In this document: positions 50,108 to 59,319 of the stretch, piece by piece
Layout: each line of letters starts with the position of its first letter
Numbering within the stretch: position 1 is the first letter of the stretch
Notes under the pieces: generated by a model
What the model saw: the letters and a program-made list of their open reading frames with translations, nothing else
The model's database searches: none
What the model was told of the DNA's origin: nothing
NCBI RefSeq assembly: GCF_022014495.1
Contig: NZ_JAKLSQ010000010.1
Coordinates: 310,832 to 374,831 of the forward strand
Length of the DNA stretch: 64,000 nucleotides
Origin: Sandaracinobacteroides sayramensis
Lineage (GTDB): Bacteria; Pseudomonadota; Alphaproteobacteria; Sphingomonadales; Sphingomonadaceae
Reading direction: 5' to 3'
Translations under genes and position numbers: made by a program

Positions 50108-53100
50108 ACGAGCTATCGCCGTCCCCCAGGCTTCCATCAATATCGTTCGAGAACCGGCCCGACTTGAGAACGGACGATTGTTCGATCGACGTGAGCGGGC
50201 CGGTGATATCGAAGGTCTCTCGCCCGGAATCCGCGTCGCCAAGATAGCGGTTGCGCAAACCCTCGGGTCCAAGCACCCGGTTCGATAGCTCGCGGGAAAA
50301 GGCTTCTTCCGGGCGCGACGAACGGGCGGCGGCACGCTCAGCAGCGGCAATGGCCGATCGCACGTCATAGTTAACAATGTCGAGCGACGATTGGGCATTT
50401 TCGCTGGTAATACCAACGTCGCGGCTGCTGAATCCGATCTGCGCACCGACACGCCCGGAGGTCGAACGGGCTTGGCGCGGTGACGGTGGGGACGGATTTC
50501 CACGTTCTTGTCCCTGCTGCCCTCTTTGCGGCACTCCACCGGACACGTCGGATTCCGAGACGCCAACCGAGCCTCCGAGGTCAAGACCGACGGACGTGCC
50601 CATCGTGGTCTGATCCTGCGCGGACCGCGACAGCGACCTATGCCATCCGGTCTGCGCGATGATCGCCTGCACGTCGCGCTGGAGCGTGTCGGCCACCTGC
50701 GGCTTCAAGCGCCAGTTGCCGTGCCGGTCCATCTCGAAACCGCCCTTGAGCCAGTTCTGCATCATCGCCTGGCCTTCGGCGCCGCCGCCCATGAAATGCT
50801 CGATCGTGTCCGGCCCGGCCTGCTTGCCAGCCTCGAACCGCGTGCTGGTGTCGCTACGGCCGGACTGCTGGAAGCCGACCGAACTCGACACCAGCACGTC
50901 ATTGTGCGCGAAGCTGAAACGCGCACGGCCGCCATCTGCGATCGCGCCAAGCTGGCTTTCGTTGATCAGACCGCCGCGCCAGAGCTGCGCCGCCGTCTCC
51001 GGCGTGAGATTGAGGCTCAGATCCCCATTCTGGTCCATGGCGATCTGCCGCTTCGACATGGTGACGCCATGGTCGGCGAGCAGGCTCTGCATGCGCGAAA
51101 GGCGCTCATTCTCAACAATGCGGGTCAACCGCTCGTTGCGCGCGCGATCGGCGATGCCGGCCGCGCCGCCTTCGGCCATATCGACCTGATTGCCCGCGCC
51201 CTGGCTGAGCGTGCGGATGAAGCTGTCGAGCCTCGCCGCCTGCCGCACCGACATGCCCGCCGCCGCCGCGCCCTCGGCATAGCCGGCATTGTCGGCCTGC
51301 TTTCTTTGCTCCCCGATACGAGCGGCCGAGCGCGTGCCGTCATGGCCGACCTCGCGCTGCGCGTCGAGCCGGCCCGACCGCTCCGCGAAATCATAGCCCG
51401 CCGCCTCGCGCGTGCGGCCATAGACGCTGGTGCCTTCGCGCGCCGCCTCGGCGCTCGCGCCATCGGCAGTGCCGACCTGCACCGCGGCATTGTAGCTTTC
51501 GAGCGCCCGCAGCACCTGCGCCTCGTTGCGGCCGGTCGCGCGGGAGAGCTGCGAGATCGCGGTGGAGCGCGCCTCGCCGGAAAGGCTGTTGATGAAGCCG
51601 ATGCGCCGGGACGTCTCCTGCACCGACAGGCCGAGCATGGATGCCGCATTGCGCTGGCCCTCGTTGTTGCCGGTCCGGTGCGCCTGTTCGGTCGCCACAT
51701 TGCGCCGCTCGATCCCGGCGACATTGCCGCCCGCGAAGTCGCGCCGGCCTTCCATCGCGCCGACCTGGATCTGCGCGCCGGTCAAATCGTTGCGCAGCAT
51801 CTGCTCCTGCGCATAGGCATTGGCGATCAGCTTGGCGAACGTCGGATCGGCCGATGCCTGTCCGATCACCGTCGACGCCTTGAGCGCGGCATCCTTCGGA
51901 TCGTAGCCATTGCGCTCGAAATGCCGCTGCGCGCCCGACAGCATCATATCGTAGGCGCGCTGGTCGCCGAACGCGCGCCACTGCACCATCTTCTGCGCGA
52001 AGCCGGCAAAGGCCCGCTCGCCCGACTGGCCTTCCCCGAAATAGCCGGTGCCCAGCGCCCGCAGCGCGTCCTTCTCGGCAAAATTGTGGATCGCGGCCGT
52101 GGTGGCATTGTCCTGCACCGCGCGCACGGTCGCCGGATCGCTGAGACTGCGCCCGGCAAGCGCCGGCGATAGACCGCCCAGCTCGCGCGCGGCATCGAGG
52201 CCGCCCAAGCCGAAGGCGGCCGTTCCGGCAGCGCCGCCGCCATGCTCCCCGATCACCCGGCTTGCCGCGCCGAACGCCCGATTGGCGCCAAAGGTCGAAC
52301 GCTCCCCGAAATCCCCGAAGTTGGAGGCTGCACCAGCGCGCGCCATGGTGCCGCCGGCGGACGCCTGCGCTTCCAGCGCGGACGCATAGCCTTCGCGCGT
52401 GGCGAGCGGGGCCGCCGCCGCGGTGCCCTGGCCCTGCACGCCGAGCGCGCCGGAGGTGAAAGCCGTGAACACATTGCCCGAGAAGCGGAAGACCGTGAAC
52501 ACGAATGCCCCGGCCAGGCCCGCCGCCGCCGTGCGGAACGAGCCGAAGATCGCCAGCGCCTTCATGGCCGCCGACGGCGCCAGCATCCACGCATTGGCCG
52601 CAACATTGTTCGCGCGCATCTCCGCCAGCACGTCCGTCGCCCGGCCGAGCGTGAGCTGATAGATGCCGGCATCGACCACGCCCCACAGCGCGACGAACAC
52701 GAACAGGCCGAGCGCGAAGCTCGCGACGCGAAGATTGATCGGCGTCAGGATGAACAGCAGCGCAATCGGCATCATCATCAGCATGATGGCGAACACGGTG
52801 GCCCGGATCGTCGGCATCCATTCGTTCGCGGTCGACATGGTGGCGAGGCCGCTCGAAATCACCGCGCGATTGGCCATTACGCGCGCGGCGGTGGCCGGAC
52901 TGTCCTCGAACAGCACGTCACCCACCGTATTGCCGAGCATGACATTGGTGAGGAACTGCTGAAGCGTCAGCGGCGTATCCATCATCATCTGGCCCATCTC
53001 GCCCAGGTTCGAGCGGCAACGGGCAAGCTGAGTGGCATCGGCGACGTCATAGCCGGTGCGGGTGCAGACCTGCGTCACATAGGTATCCAACAACGCGGTC

Positions 53101-53870
53101 TCGGACAGCCGCGACGAGATATGCTCCCAGGCCTCATTGCAACTCACTGTCGTTCCGGCCTTGTCGGCCGCGCTATAGACGGTGCTGTAAGTGGCCGGTC
53201 CCGCCATCGCCGCGAAAGCCGCGGGCAGGTCTGTCGTCGTGCGGAACAGCATGTCGTCGTCGACGCCATACGCAGGCGAGACGCGCGCGACCGGATAGCA
53301 TTGGCGCACATAGTCCTTGATGGTCGCATCGAGGAAGGTGTCGGTCATCGGACCGCGCGGGCTCGCGGCATTCAGGAACAGGTCGAAGCTATGTCCGCCC
53401 GCGCCGAACTCCAGCTTGGCATTGGGATCGGTCGTGCTGTCGTCGATCGTCTCGGCCAGCGCGCGCTCCATCATGTTGGTCATCCCCGCGACCAGCACGA
53501 TCAGATTGGGCACGTCGCCAACCGGCTGATAGGCGTTGCGGACGCGATCATAGACATGGACCGTGCCCGTGGTCGCCACCATGCCGACGAACAGGCCGAC
53601 ACCGATCAGCATCTGGAAACCGAATGCGACGAGGCCCATGCCCGAGCCCCGGACACTGGCGAGCAAGGCGCCGAGCCCGATCCCGACCACCGCGACGATC
53701 AGCACCAGCGTCTCGTAGCGCGGATCGCCGAAGATCATCGAGACGAGACGGAAGGCGTCCACCGTTTCGGCAAAGCCGTCATAGGTGTGATAGCTGGTGT
53801 CGATCGCGAAGGCCGGCGTCGCCGCCAGCATCGCGGTCATGACGACAAGGGCGCGGAGCAAACGAGTCAT
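50094..53870 (-). CDS. traG: Mating-pair stabilisation protein TraG
   Basis: A 1258-residue protein. N-terminal signal-like segment (ALVVMTAMLAATPAFA), several membrane segments in the first 480 residues with the TraG-N domain (TYDGFAETVDAFRLVSMIFG), and a long Ala/Gly-rich periplasmic C-terminal half full of charged helices. F TraG (938 residues) is needed for pilus assembly and mating stabilisation and is the target of entry exclusion in the recipient. This one is about 300 residues longer in the C-terminal half. Last gene of the minus-strand operon. Confidence 0.92.
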   Translation of the reverse strand: MTRLLRALVVMTAMLAATPAFAIDTSYHTYDGFAETVDAFRLVSMIFGDPRYETLVLIVAVVGIGLGALLASVRGSGMGLVAFGFQMLIGVGLFVGMVATTGTVHVYDRVRNAYQPVGDVPNLIVLVAGMTNMMERALAETIDDSTTDPNAKLEFGAGGHSFDLFLNAASPRGPMTDTFLDATIKDYVRQCYPVARVSPAYGVDDDMLFRTTTDLPAAFAAMAGPATYSTVYSAADKAGTTVSCNEAWEHISSRLSETALLDTYVTQVCTRTGYDVADATQLARCRSNLGEMGQMMMDTPLTLQQFLTNVMLGNTVGDVLFEDSPATAARVMANRAVISSGLATMSTANEWMPTIRATVFAIMLMMMPIALLFILTPINLRVASFALGLFVFVALWGVVDAGIYQLTLGRATDVLAEMRANNVAANAWMLAPSAAMKALAIFGSFRTAAAGLAGAFVFTVFRFSGNVFTAFTSGALGVQGQGTAAAAPLATREGYASALEAQASAGGTMARAGAASNFGDFGERSTFGANRAFGAASRVIGEHGGGAAGTAAFGLGGLDAARELGGLSPALAGRSLSDPATVRAVQDNATTAAIHNFAEKDALRALGTGYFGEGQSGERAFAGFAQKMVQWRAFGDQRAYDMMLSGAQRHFERNGYDPKDAALKASTVIGQASADPTFAKLIANAYAQEQMLRNDLTGAQIQVGAMEGRRDFAGGNVAGIERRNVATEQAHRTGNNEGQRNAASMLGLSVQETSRRIGFINSLSGEARSTAISQLSRATGRNEAQVLRALESYNAAVQVGTADGASAEAAREGTSVYGRTREAAGYDFAERSGRLDAQREVGHDGTRSAARIGEQRKQADNAGYAEGAAAAGMSVRQAARLDSFIRTLSQGAGNQVDMAEGGAAGIADRARNERLTRIVENERLSRMQSLLADHGVTMSKRQIAMDQNGDLSLNLTPETAAQLWRGGLINESQLGAIADGGRARFSFAHNDVLVSSSVGFQQSGRSDTSTRFEAGKQAGPDTIEHFMGGGAEGQAMMQNWLKGGFEMDRHGNWRLKPQVADTLQRDVQAIIAQTGWHRSLSRSAQDQTTMGTSVGLDLGGSVGVSESDVSGGVPQRGQQGQERGNPSPPSPRQARSTSGRVGAQIGFSSRDVGITSENAQSSLDIVNYDVRSAIAAAERAAARSSRPEEAFSRELSNRVLGPEGLRNRYLGDADSGRETFDITGPLTSIEQSSVLKSGRFSNDIDGSLGDGDSSFKKR

Positions 53871-53885
53871 GGCGCGGTCCTTCGC

Positions 53886-55307
53886 TCAGCGGTTGCGGTT
53901 GGCGGCGGCGCCGGCGGCATCGCGCGCGTCGCGGTCGCGCTGGCGGATGACGCCCGCATAGGTCGCCGACAGGTTCGCCTGGTTGAGCGCCGCCATATAG
54001 GACTGTCGCATCTGCGCGCGCTGCCGCAGCACCTCGTCGCGCAGCTCGCGCAATTGCTCGATGCCCTTGGACAATATCCGGGTCTGACAGACCTTGGCAT
54101 TGCCGGCATCGCCGGCGCCCGCCGCGCTCACGCCGCGCTCGGCGTTGGACACGGCAAAATCTATGCTCCGCGTCAGATCGTTCAGCATCTGATAGGCGAG
54201 CGTCAGCGCCACCAGCTCGTCGGTGTCTCCGATCACGCTGCTCACCACGCCCTGCCGCACGCCCCATTCCAGCAGGCGATAGACCGGCAACGTGCGCACA
54301 TTCGCCACGAACTGCTGTTCGTCGGCGCTCAGCGCGGAACGGGTGCGAATCTTGACGGCGATGGCGTCCATGCGGGCGCGGGCGAGAATGAGCGCGCCCT
54401 TGCCGCTGCCGTCGACCGAACAATCCGTTCCCGTCGGCGGAATCGCGAGCGCACGGCTCTGGACCTGGCCGGTCAGAAAATCGTCGATGCCCTCCGTGTC
54501 CTGGCGCGGACAGGCCGGGATCGCCGTGAACAGGGGCACCCTGTCGGTGGCGTCCCAGCGCATATAGACGTCGCCGACGCGGGCACGCATGACGCCTGCC
54601 CAGTCCGAAGCACCGACCCGCGCCGCCGCATGGGCGAGCAGCGAGCCGGTCTTGAAGATGTCCGTGACCTCGGGCGGGCAATTCTCCAGCGCGTCCTTCA
54701 AGTCCTCGGTCGGATTGCCCTGGTTCGCCTGAAGCTTCTCCCGGCTCTGCTGGTAACTCTTGGAAAAGCCCTCGCGCACCGACTTGTAGCCGGTCATTTC
54801 CTCGATGATCCCGCTCATATTGTCGTCGCCCCTGGCGATCTGGACCATGCGGTTGGCGAGGCGACAGTCGTTGACCTGAATACTGTTCAGGAAATTGGTG
54901 GCCGCTTCCATCTTGGAGATGATGTTGCCCATCTTCTCGTCGAGCGTTTCCAGCAGATACTGAAACGCCACCGCAGGAGCAGCCTGAAGGATGCTCTCCA
55001 GCTTCTGCACGAGATAGTCGGGATCGAGGAAGCTCATACCCCCAAGGAACATATCGATCCCGCCGCAGCCGGCGCGGACCTTGGGCAGCGTCACGCTCAT
55101 CAGATAGTCGTTGTGGACGTCGACCCGCCCCGACATGCCGCCCGCCGTGACATAACCGCGCGTCTGGTCGGAAAAACTGCCGGGCGAGGTGTAGGTCACA
55201 TTATCGAACCAGCTCTCCGCCCAGCTCTGCGCTGCCGCCGGTGCGGGCGCGCAGGCAAAGAGAATGGGGCAGACGGTCAGGGTCAGGCGCGCGCGCAGCG
55301 AAGCCAT
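53886..55307 (-). CDS. traH: Pilus assembly protein TraH
   Basis: A 473-residue periplasmic protein with a signal peptide (CPILFACAPAPAAAQ). Family landmarks: WFDNVTYTSPGSF, GRVDVHNDYLMSVTLPKVRA, CGGIDMFLGGMSF and QYLLETLDEKMGNIISKMEA. TraH is required for F-type pilus extension and for the outer-membrane complex. Fifteen bases separate it from traG. Confidence 0.93.
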   Translation of the reverse strand: MASLRARLTLTVCPILFACAPAPAAAQSWAESWFDNVTYTSPGSFSDQTRGYVTAGGMSGRVDVHNDYLMSVTLPKVRAGCGGIDMFLGGMSFLDPDYLVQKLESILQAAPAVAFQYLLETLDEKMGNIISKMEAATNFLNSIQVNDCRLANRMVQIARGDDNMSGIIEEMTGYKSVREGFSKSYQQSREKLQANQGNPTEDLKDALENCPPEVTDIFKTGSLLAHAAARVGASDWAGVMRARVGDVYMRWDATDRVPLFTAIPACPRQDTEGIDDFLTGQVQSRALAIPPTGTDCSVDGSGKGALILARARMDAIAVKIRTRSALSADEQQFVANVRTLPVYRLLEWGVRQGVVSSVIGDTDELVALTLAYQMLNDLTRSIDFAVSNAERGVSAAGAGDAGNAKVCQTRILSKGIEQLRELRDEVLRQRAQMRQSYMAALNQANLSATYAGVIRQRDRDARDAAGAAANRNR

Positions 55308-55353
55308 GGCGGGAATCCTTCATGGGAGTGGACAAAGAACCGGCCCGCCATGC

Positions 55354-55938
55354 TCAGTTCCTCGGCCTGTTGGTGGATGGGCGCGCGGGCGGAGCCACGA
55401 TCCCGGTGAATTTCGACATGGCGCGCACCCCGACCGCAGGCCGGACGCCGGTGAGCATCTTGGCCGCGAGATAGAGGTTGCGCGCGACATTGGGGGCATG
55501 GTCGGTGCCGATCGCGACCGGAATGATGCGGTTGGCGTCGGCCGCGGGCCGCACCCAGGCGACCGGATGCCCGATCCAGGGCAGGTCGAGCCTTCCCGAG
55601 CGCAGCATCGCCTCCTGCGCGCCGATCGCGCGAACCTTCCAGCCATAGGTGCGGCCGAGCGCACCGAGCTTCCCCCAGAGATCGGCACAGGGAATGCAAC
55701 CGGGCGCGGTGCTCATCTCGACGACGAAAGCCGGCGCCTGGCCCTTCAGCGTCGCGGCGAAATCCGGGGGCCAGTCGCGCGTCACCGGAACGCGGCCGAG
55801 CCAGTCGCGCATCTCGGCCTCGGTCGCGACCGGATGGACCGCCGCCCGGATTGCCTGTTCGCGCGTCACCGTCTGCGCCGTCACAAGGGACGGCATGACG
55901 ACGAGGCCAGCAAGCACCGAGAGGGCAAGCCGCTTCAT
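55354..55938 (-). CDS. Periplasmic thioredoxin-like protein (TrbB-like)
   Basis: A 194-residue exported protein with a thioredoxin-type active site CIPC in STAPGCIPCADLWGKLGAL, and a cis-proline-type LDLPWIGHPVAW segment. Position between TraF and TraH matches TrbB, the disulfide isomerase of F-type systems that folds cysteine-rich TraN, TraU and TraH. Start overlaps the traF stop (ATGA). Confidence 0.78.
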   Translation of the reverse strand: MKRLALSVLAGLVVMPSLVTAQTVTREQAIRAAVHPVATEAEMRDWLGRVPVTRDWPPDFAATLKGQAPAFVVEMSTAPGCIPCADLWGKLGALGRTYGWKVRAIGAQEAMLRSGRLDLPWIGHPVAWVRPAADANRIIPVAIGTDHAPNVARNLYLAAKMLTGVRPAVGVRAMSKFTGIVAPPARPSTNRPRN

Positions 55939-56813
55939 GGCTGCGGTTCCAGGCTGGCGCCGACCAGATCGCCGCCCAAGGCGCGCGGGTCGGTCGCAGA
56001 GACGGGACCGTTCGCAAGAGCATCGAAGAAGCCGTCTTCCTCGCCCGCGCCGGTCAGGAATTGTTCGGGCCGGATATCGCCGGAAAGGAGCCGCACCGCC
56101 TGATAGGCCATCTGGATCAGGTTCGGATAAGCCTCGACGCCACTAGCGATCACCATGCGCTGCTGGCTATTCCTGCGGATGATCATCGTGGTCGGCGTCA
56201 CCTCGACACCGAAGCGCTGAGCCAGCTCGGGCTTGCGGTCGATGTCCTGAAGCGTGACCTGCCAGCCCATCTCCTCTTGGAAGCGCTGGACGATCGGCCA
56301 TTGCACCCGGCAATAGCCGCAGGTCGAGCGCGAGAACATGACCAGCGCAAACTCGTTCGAGCGGCCGCGCAGATATTGGCGGCGCACCTGATCCTTATGC
56401 GCGGAAAGCTGGTCGCGGGCCTCGCCGACCATAGGGTTTGCAGACTTGGCGTTGAGTTCGGGATATTGCAGCATCGCGATCTGCGTCACACCGGCAAAGG
56501 CGCGCGCCTTGCGCCGCGCGAAATCCTGCAAGCGCCAGAAGTCCGCGACCGCATCGACCGTCAGCACCGTGGCGGCATAATCGCGCTGCTGCTCTATGAG
56601 CTTGCGGATCTTGGGCGGCGTCCATGTCGCCAGCTCCGCCATCGGCGGAATGACCGGCTTCGCCAGCGCATCGGGATCGGTGGTTTCCTGCGGCGGCTTG
56701 GGCGGCGCGCGATACCACCAATAGCCGGTCCTCGCATCATCGCGGGATTGCGCGTGCGCCGTCGGCGCGATCAGCACCAGCGCGGCGGCGAGCGCGACAC
56801 GGAGCCGGCTCAC
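55935..56813 (-). CDS. traF: Conjugal transfer protein TraF
   Basis: A 292-residue periplasmic thioredoxin-fold protein. GTG 56813 overlaps the stop of the S26 peptidase gene (GTGA). The signal peptide ends near AHAQ. It contains FWRLQDFARRKARAFA, then VMFSRSTCGYCRVQWPIV and a GVEVTPTTMII cis-proline loop. F TraF lacks the CxxC, but this protein has CGYC, so it is probably redox-active. The upstream open frame inside the peptidase gene is not used. Confidence 0.88.
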   Translation of the reverse strand: MSRLRVALAAALVLIAPTAHAQSRDDARTGYWWYRAPPKPPQETTDPDALAKPVIPPMAELATWTPPKIRKLIEQQRDYAATVLTVDAVADFWRLQDFARRKARAFAGVTQIAMLQYPELNAKSANPMVGEARDQLSAHKDQVRRQYLRGRSNEFALVMFSRSTCGYCRVQWPIVQRFQEEMGWQVTLQDIDRKPELAQRFGVEVTPTTMIIRRNSQQRMVIASGVEAYPNLIQMAYQAVRLLSGDIRPEQFLTGAGEEDGFFDALANGPVSATDPRALGGDLVGASLEPQP

Positions 56814-57409
56814 AGCAGCTTCTCCATGCGCTTGAGGCGCCCGATCTCGACCGGGCCGTAATAGCGGCTGTCGAAGCCGCTCGCATGGGACGAGCCGACA
56901 TAGGCGGTGCCGGGCTGAATCGTGCCGACCATCGGCCGCCAATGATCGAGCTTCTGTCCGTTATGCCCATAGGGCTTGCTGATGCCGAGCAGCTTGCCGT
57001 TGCAGAAATACCAGCCGTCCCATTCCCCGACCGTCATCGCGGACGGCTTCTCGATCCAGTCAATGCGGTCGCCGGGCAGGCACAGCGCCTGCTTCGTGAC
57101 CATCACCGGCTTCGGGCCGGCAAGCGGATGGGACAGGGTGAAGGATACGAGGTCGCCGCGCGCGATAGGACCGGGCGCCTTGCGAATGAGCCAGGCGTCG
57201 ATCGAGGGGCTCATCACCAGCGTCACCTGCGGGATCGCCCAAAAGGTCAGCAGCCCGATCGGCAGAACGATGCCGAACGCTTTCCAGAGCTGGTCCGGGC
57301 GCGGCGGCTGACCAAGGCCGGAACTGCCGAGCGCCACCGCCGCCTTCAATGGCAGCATCGTGAGTTCCGACCAGCCTGCCTTAGCGACCCTGTAAGCGAG
57401 CCTGAGCAT
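56810..57409 (-). CDS. S26-family conjugative signal peptidase
   Basis: A 199-residue protein with a membrane anchor at residues 43-62 and S26 catalytic segments: serine in VMSPSIDAWLI (S67 or S69) and lysine K106 in VMVTKQALCLPGD. A C-terminal YVGSSHASGFDSRYYGPV block completes the fold. TraF-type peptidases of this family process pilin or other transfer proteins. GGAGGTGCGCG precedes ATG 57409, which lies inside the trbC gene (29-base overlap). Confidence 0.88.
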   Translation of the reverse strand: MLRLAYRVAKAGWSELTMLPLKAAVALGSSGLGQPPRPDQLWKAFGIVLPIGLLTFWAIPQVTLVMSPSIDAWLIRKAPGPIARGDLVSFTLSHPLAGPKPVMVTKQALCLPGDRIDWIEKPSAMTVGEWDGWYFCNGKLLGISKPYGHNGQKLDHWRPMVGTIQPGTAYVGSSHASGFDSRYYGPVEIGRLKRMEKLL

Positions 57410-58244
57410 CGCGCACCTCCTCCTTGCCGCCAAGGCGGGCATATTCTTCGAGCAAACCGGAAAGCGCGGCATCGCCGTAAATGACGTGGGCCGCGCGGGG
57501 GCTGTCATCTTCCCGCTCGCAATAGGGAAGCGCCGGATCGCCGGGCACCAGGGCGAGCGCGGGCACGCGCGACACCCCGTGCTGACGGAAGATGAGCGGA
57601 TCGACGATGAGCTGCACGTCGCGCATCGCGCAGGCCGGGCCTTCGCAGCCGGGATCGTGCCGAAGGATCTCCGCCGACAGCTTCGCCATCGGACCGACCT
57701 TCGTGAGACCGCCGGGCATTCCCCGGAAAGCAAGGATGCCGCCGACCCGTTCGAGCTGCGCGGCGTAGGTCCGCAAGGTCGTGATCGGCATCGAGGACGA
57801 CACGAACAGGACCGGCACCCAGCCCTTGGCGGGCGGCGCGGCGACACCGGCGACCGCCGCCATGTCCGGCGCTTCGAGTCCGAGCGCCTGTCCCAGCCGC
57901 TTCGCCATCGCGTCCCGCTCGGCCGCAAGCCCATCCTTGCCCTTTTGCAGGGCGGCGCGGGCGCGATCGTCCATGACCGGCGATGACGCCCGCTTGCGCA
58001 GACCCTCGAACGCGCGGCGGCGTGTCTCCTCCGAAGGCGTCGGGAGGGCCGTCGGACCTCTGGCCCCGGCCTCCTGCTTACGGGCCGCTGCCGCATCCTT
58101 CAGCCGGTCGAGCGCCGCATCGCCCTCGGCCGCCGTGCGGTCGCGGGCGCTGTCCTGCGCCAGCGCGGAGGCCGAAAGGAGCAGCAGCCCCGTCAGCGCG
58201 AGCGAGACGCGCGCGCTAGTTTTCGATGGCCTGCATGTAGGCAT
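57381..58244 (-). CDS. trbC: Pilus assembly protein TrbC (F-type)
   Basis: A 287-residue exported protein. The family core is in the second half: PVLFVSSSMPITTLRTYAAQ, ILAFRGMPGGLTKVG, VQLIVDPLIFRQHGVSRVPA. The first half is a charged helical region after a signal peptide. TrbC is required for F-type pilus assembly and works with TraW. It overlaps the 3' end of the split traN gene by 29 bases. Confidence 0.9.
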   Translation of the reverse strand: MPTCRPSKTSARVSLALTGLLLLSASALAQDSARDRTAAEGDAALDRLKDAAAARKQEAGARGPTALPTPSEETRRRAFEGLRKRASSPVMDDRARAALQKGKDGLAAERDAMAKRLGQALGLEAPDMAAVAGVAAPPAKGWVPVLFVSSSMPITTLRTYAAQLERVGGILAFRGMPGGLTKVGPMAKLSAEILRHDPGCEGPACAMRDVQLIVDPLIFRQHGVSRVPALALVPGDPALPYCEREDDSPRAAHVIYGDAALSGLLEEYARLGGKEEVRDAQARLQGR

Positions 58245-59319
58245 CGATCCTGTCCCTCATGTCTATCTGGATATCGGCCTGAGCGCGGGCCTCGATCTCG
58301 GAATAATATTCGGAGAGGTCCATCTTCGAAAAATCGAGCGCCTGGAACTCTTCGGGAGTGAAGCCCCGGCAATAAGGCTGCTTGGGTGTGCCCCAGCCAA
58401 CGGCATTGAAGCTCTTGAGCTGCGGGCGGCCCTGCTCCTGAATGATGCGGCCGAGTTTGGTATTATAGCAGCAGTGGCCGCGGCTTTTCTGGAGGCAGAT
58501 GCCGAGGAACTTCGAGCTGCAATAGCTGCCCACCTCGTGACACATGCCCGATCCCTTGAGCATGGCCGTTTCCATGTCCTGCTGGTCACAACCCGACAGC
58601 AGGAAATCCATCATGAAATTGATAGCGAGACTGATCGCGATCGAGGTCGGATCGATGCCGACAACGATCGCGTTCGCGCCGGCGCTCGCCGCCTGGCTCG
58701 CGGTCGCCCCAGCCTTGAAGGCGGTATAGGCGGCCTTCATGCCGGTGAGCACCCCCTTCGCCACGGCGATCTTCGTGCCGATCGACGAGATGGAGCTGCC
58801 CATGCCGTCCTTGACGATCTTCCCCTTGTCCTTGCAGCAGTTGGAGAAGGTCGTGCGCAAGCCGGCCGGACGGCAGCGCATCGCACGGCCGGAGAAGATC
58901 TCGATATTGCCGAGACAGGCGCCGTCGGTATCGACCGCGCCATCGGCGGGAACGCCCGGATCGTCGGGGACTGGCTCATCTTCTATCGGCGTCACGCCAA
59001 CGTCCGCACAGGCATTGGGCGAGCAGGCAGGCCCGCCATCCTGCGGCAGGCAGGCATATTGGGAACCGAGCGGGCAGCTATAGCCGCCGCCCTGCTGCTG
59101 CACGCACATCGTCTTCTGGAGCGGGCATTGATACTGGCCGAGCGATGTGATCTCGCAGGCGGCCGTTTCGCCGGGATCGTCCGCATCGCCATTGCCGTTG
59201 AGATCGACCGCGCAAAGCTGCTGCGCGCGGACCGGCGCCGGATCGAGCGCCGAAAAGGCGAACAGCGCCAAGGCCGCGAACAGCAGGCGAGCGGGCGAAT
59301 GAGGGAACAGGCGCATCAT
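58216..59319 (-). CDS. traN: TraN C-terminal part, separately encoded
   Basis: A 367-residue exported protein corresponding to the C-terminal cysteine-rich part of TraN: FSNCCKDKGKIVKDG, GSYCSSKFLGICLQK, HCCYNTKLGRIIQEQG and LDFSKMDLSEYYSEI. It has its own signal peptide (RLLFAALALFAFSAL then APVRAQ) and starts at ATG 59319, overlapping the preceding stop (ATGA). Both halves therefore appear to be exported separately, not broken by a recent frameshift. TraN is the outer-membrane adhesin for mating-pair stabilisation. Confidence 0.85.
   Translation of the reverse strand: MMRLFPHSPARLLFAALALFAFSALDPAPVRAQQLCAVDLNGNGDADDPGETAACEITSLGQYQCPLQKTMCVQQQGGGYSCPLGSQYACLPQDGGPACSPNACADVGVTPIEDEPVPDDPGVPADGAVDTDGACLGNIEIFSGRAMRCRPAGLRTTFSNCCKDKGKIVKDGMGSSISSIGTKIAVAKGVLTGMKAAYTAFKAGATASQAASAGANAIVVGIDPTSIAISLAINFMMDFLLSGCDQQDMETAMLKGSGMCHEVGSYCSSKFLGICLQKSRGHCCYNTKLGRIIQEQGRPQLKSFNAVGWGTPKQPYCRGFTPEEFQALDFSKMDLSEYYSEIEARAQADIQIDMRDRIDAYMQAIEN

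Noticed and set aside
52242-55409. 1055-codon open frame on the plus strand
   Set aside because: It runs antisense to traG and traH and is Arg/His/Ala-rich with no recognisable motif.
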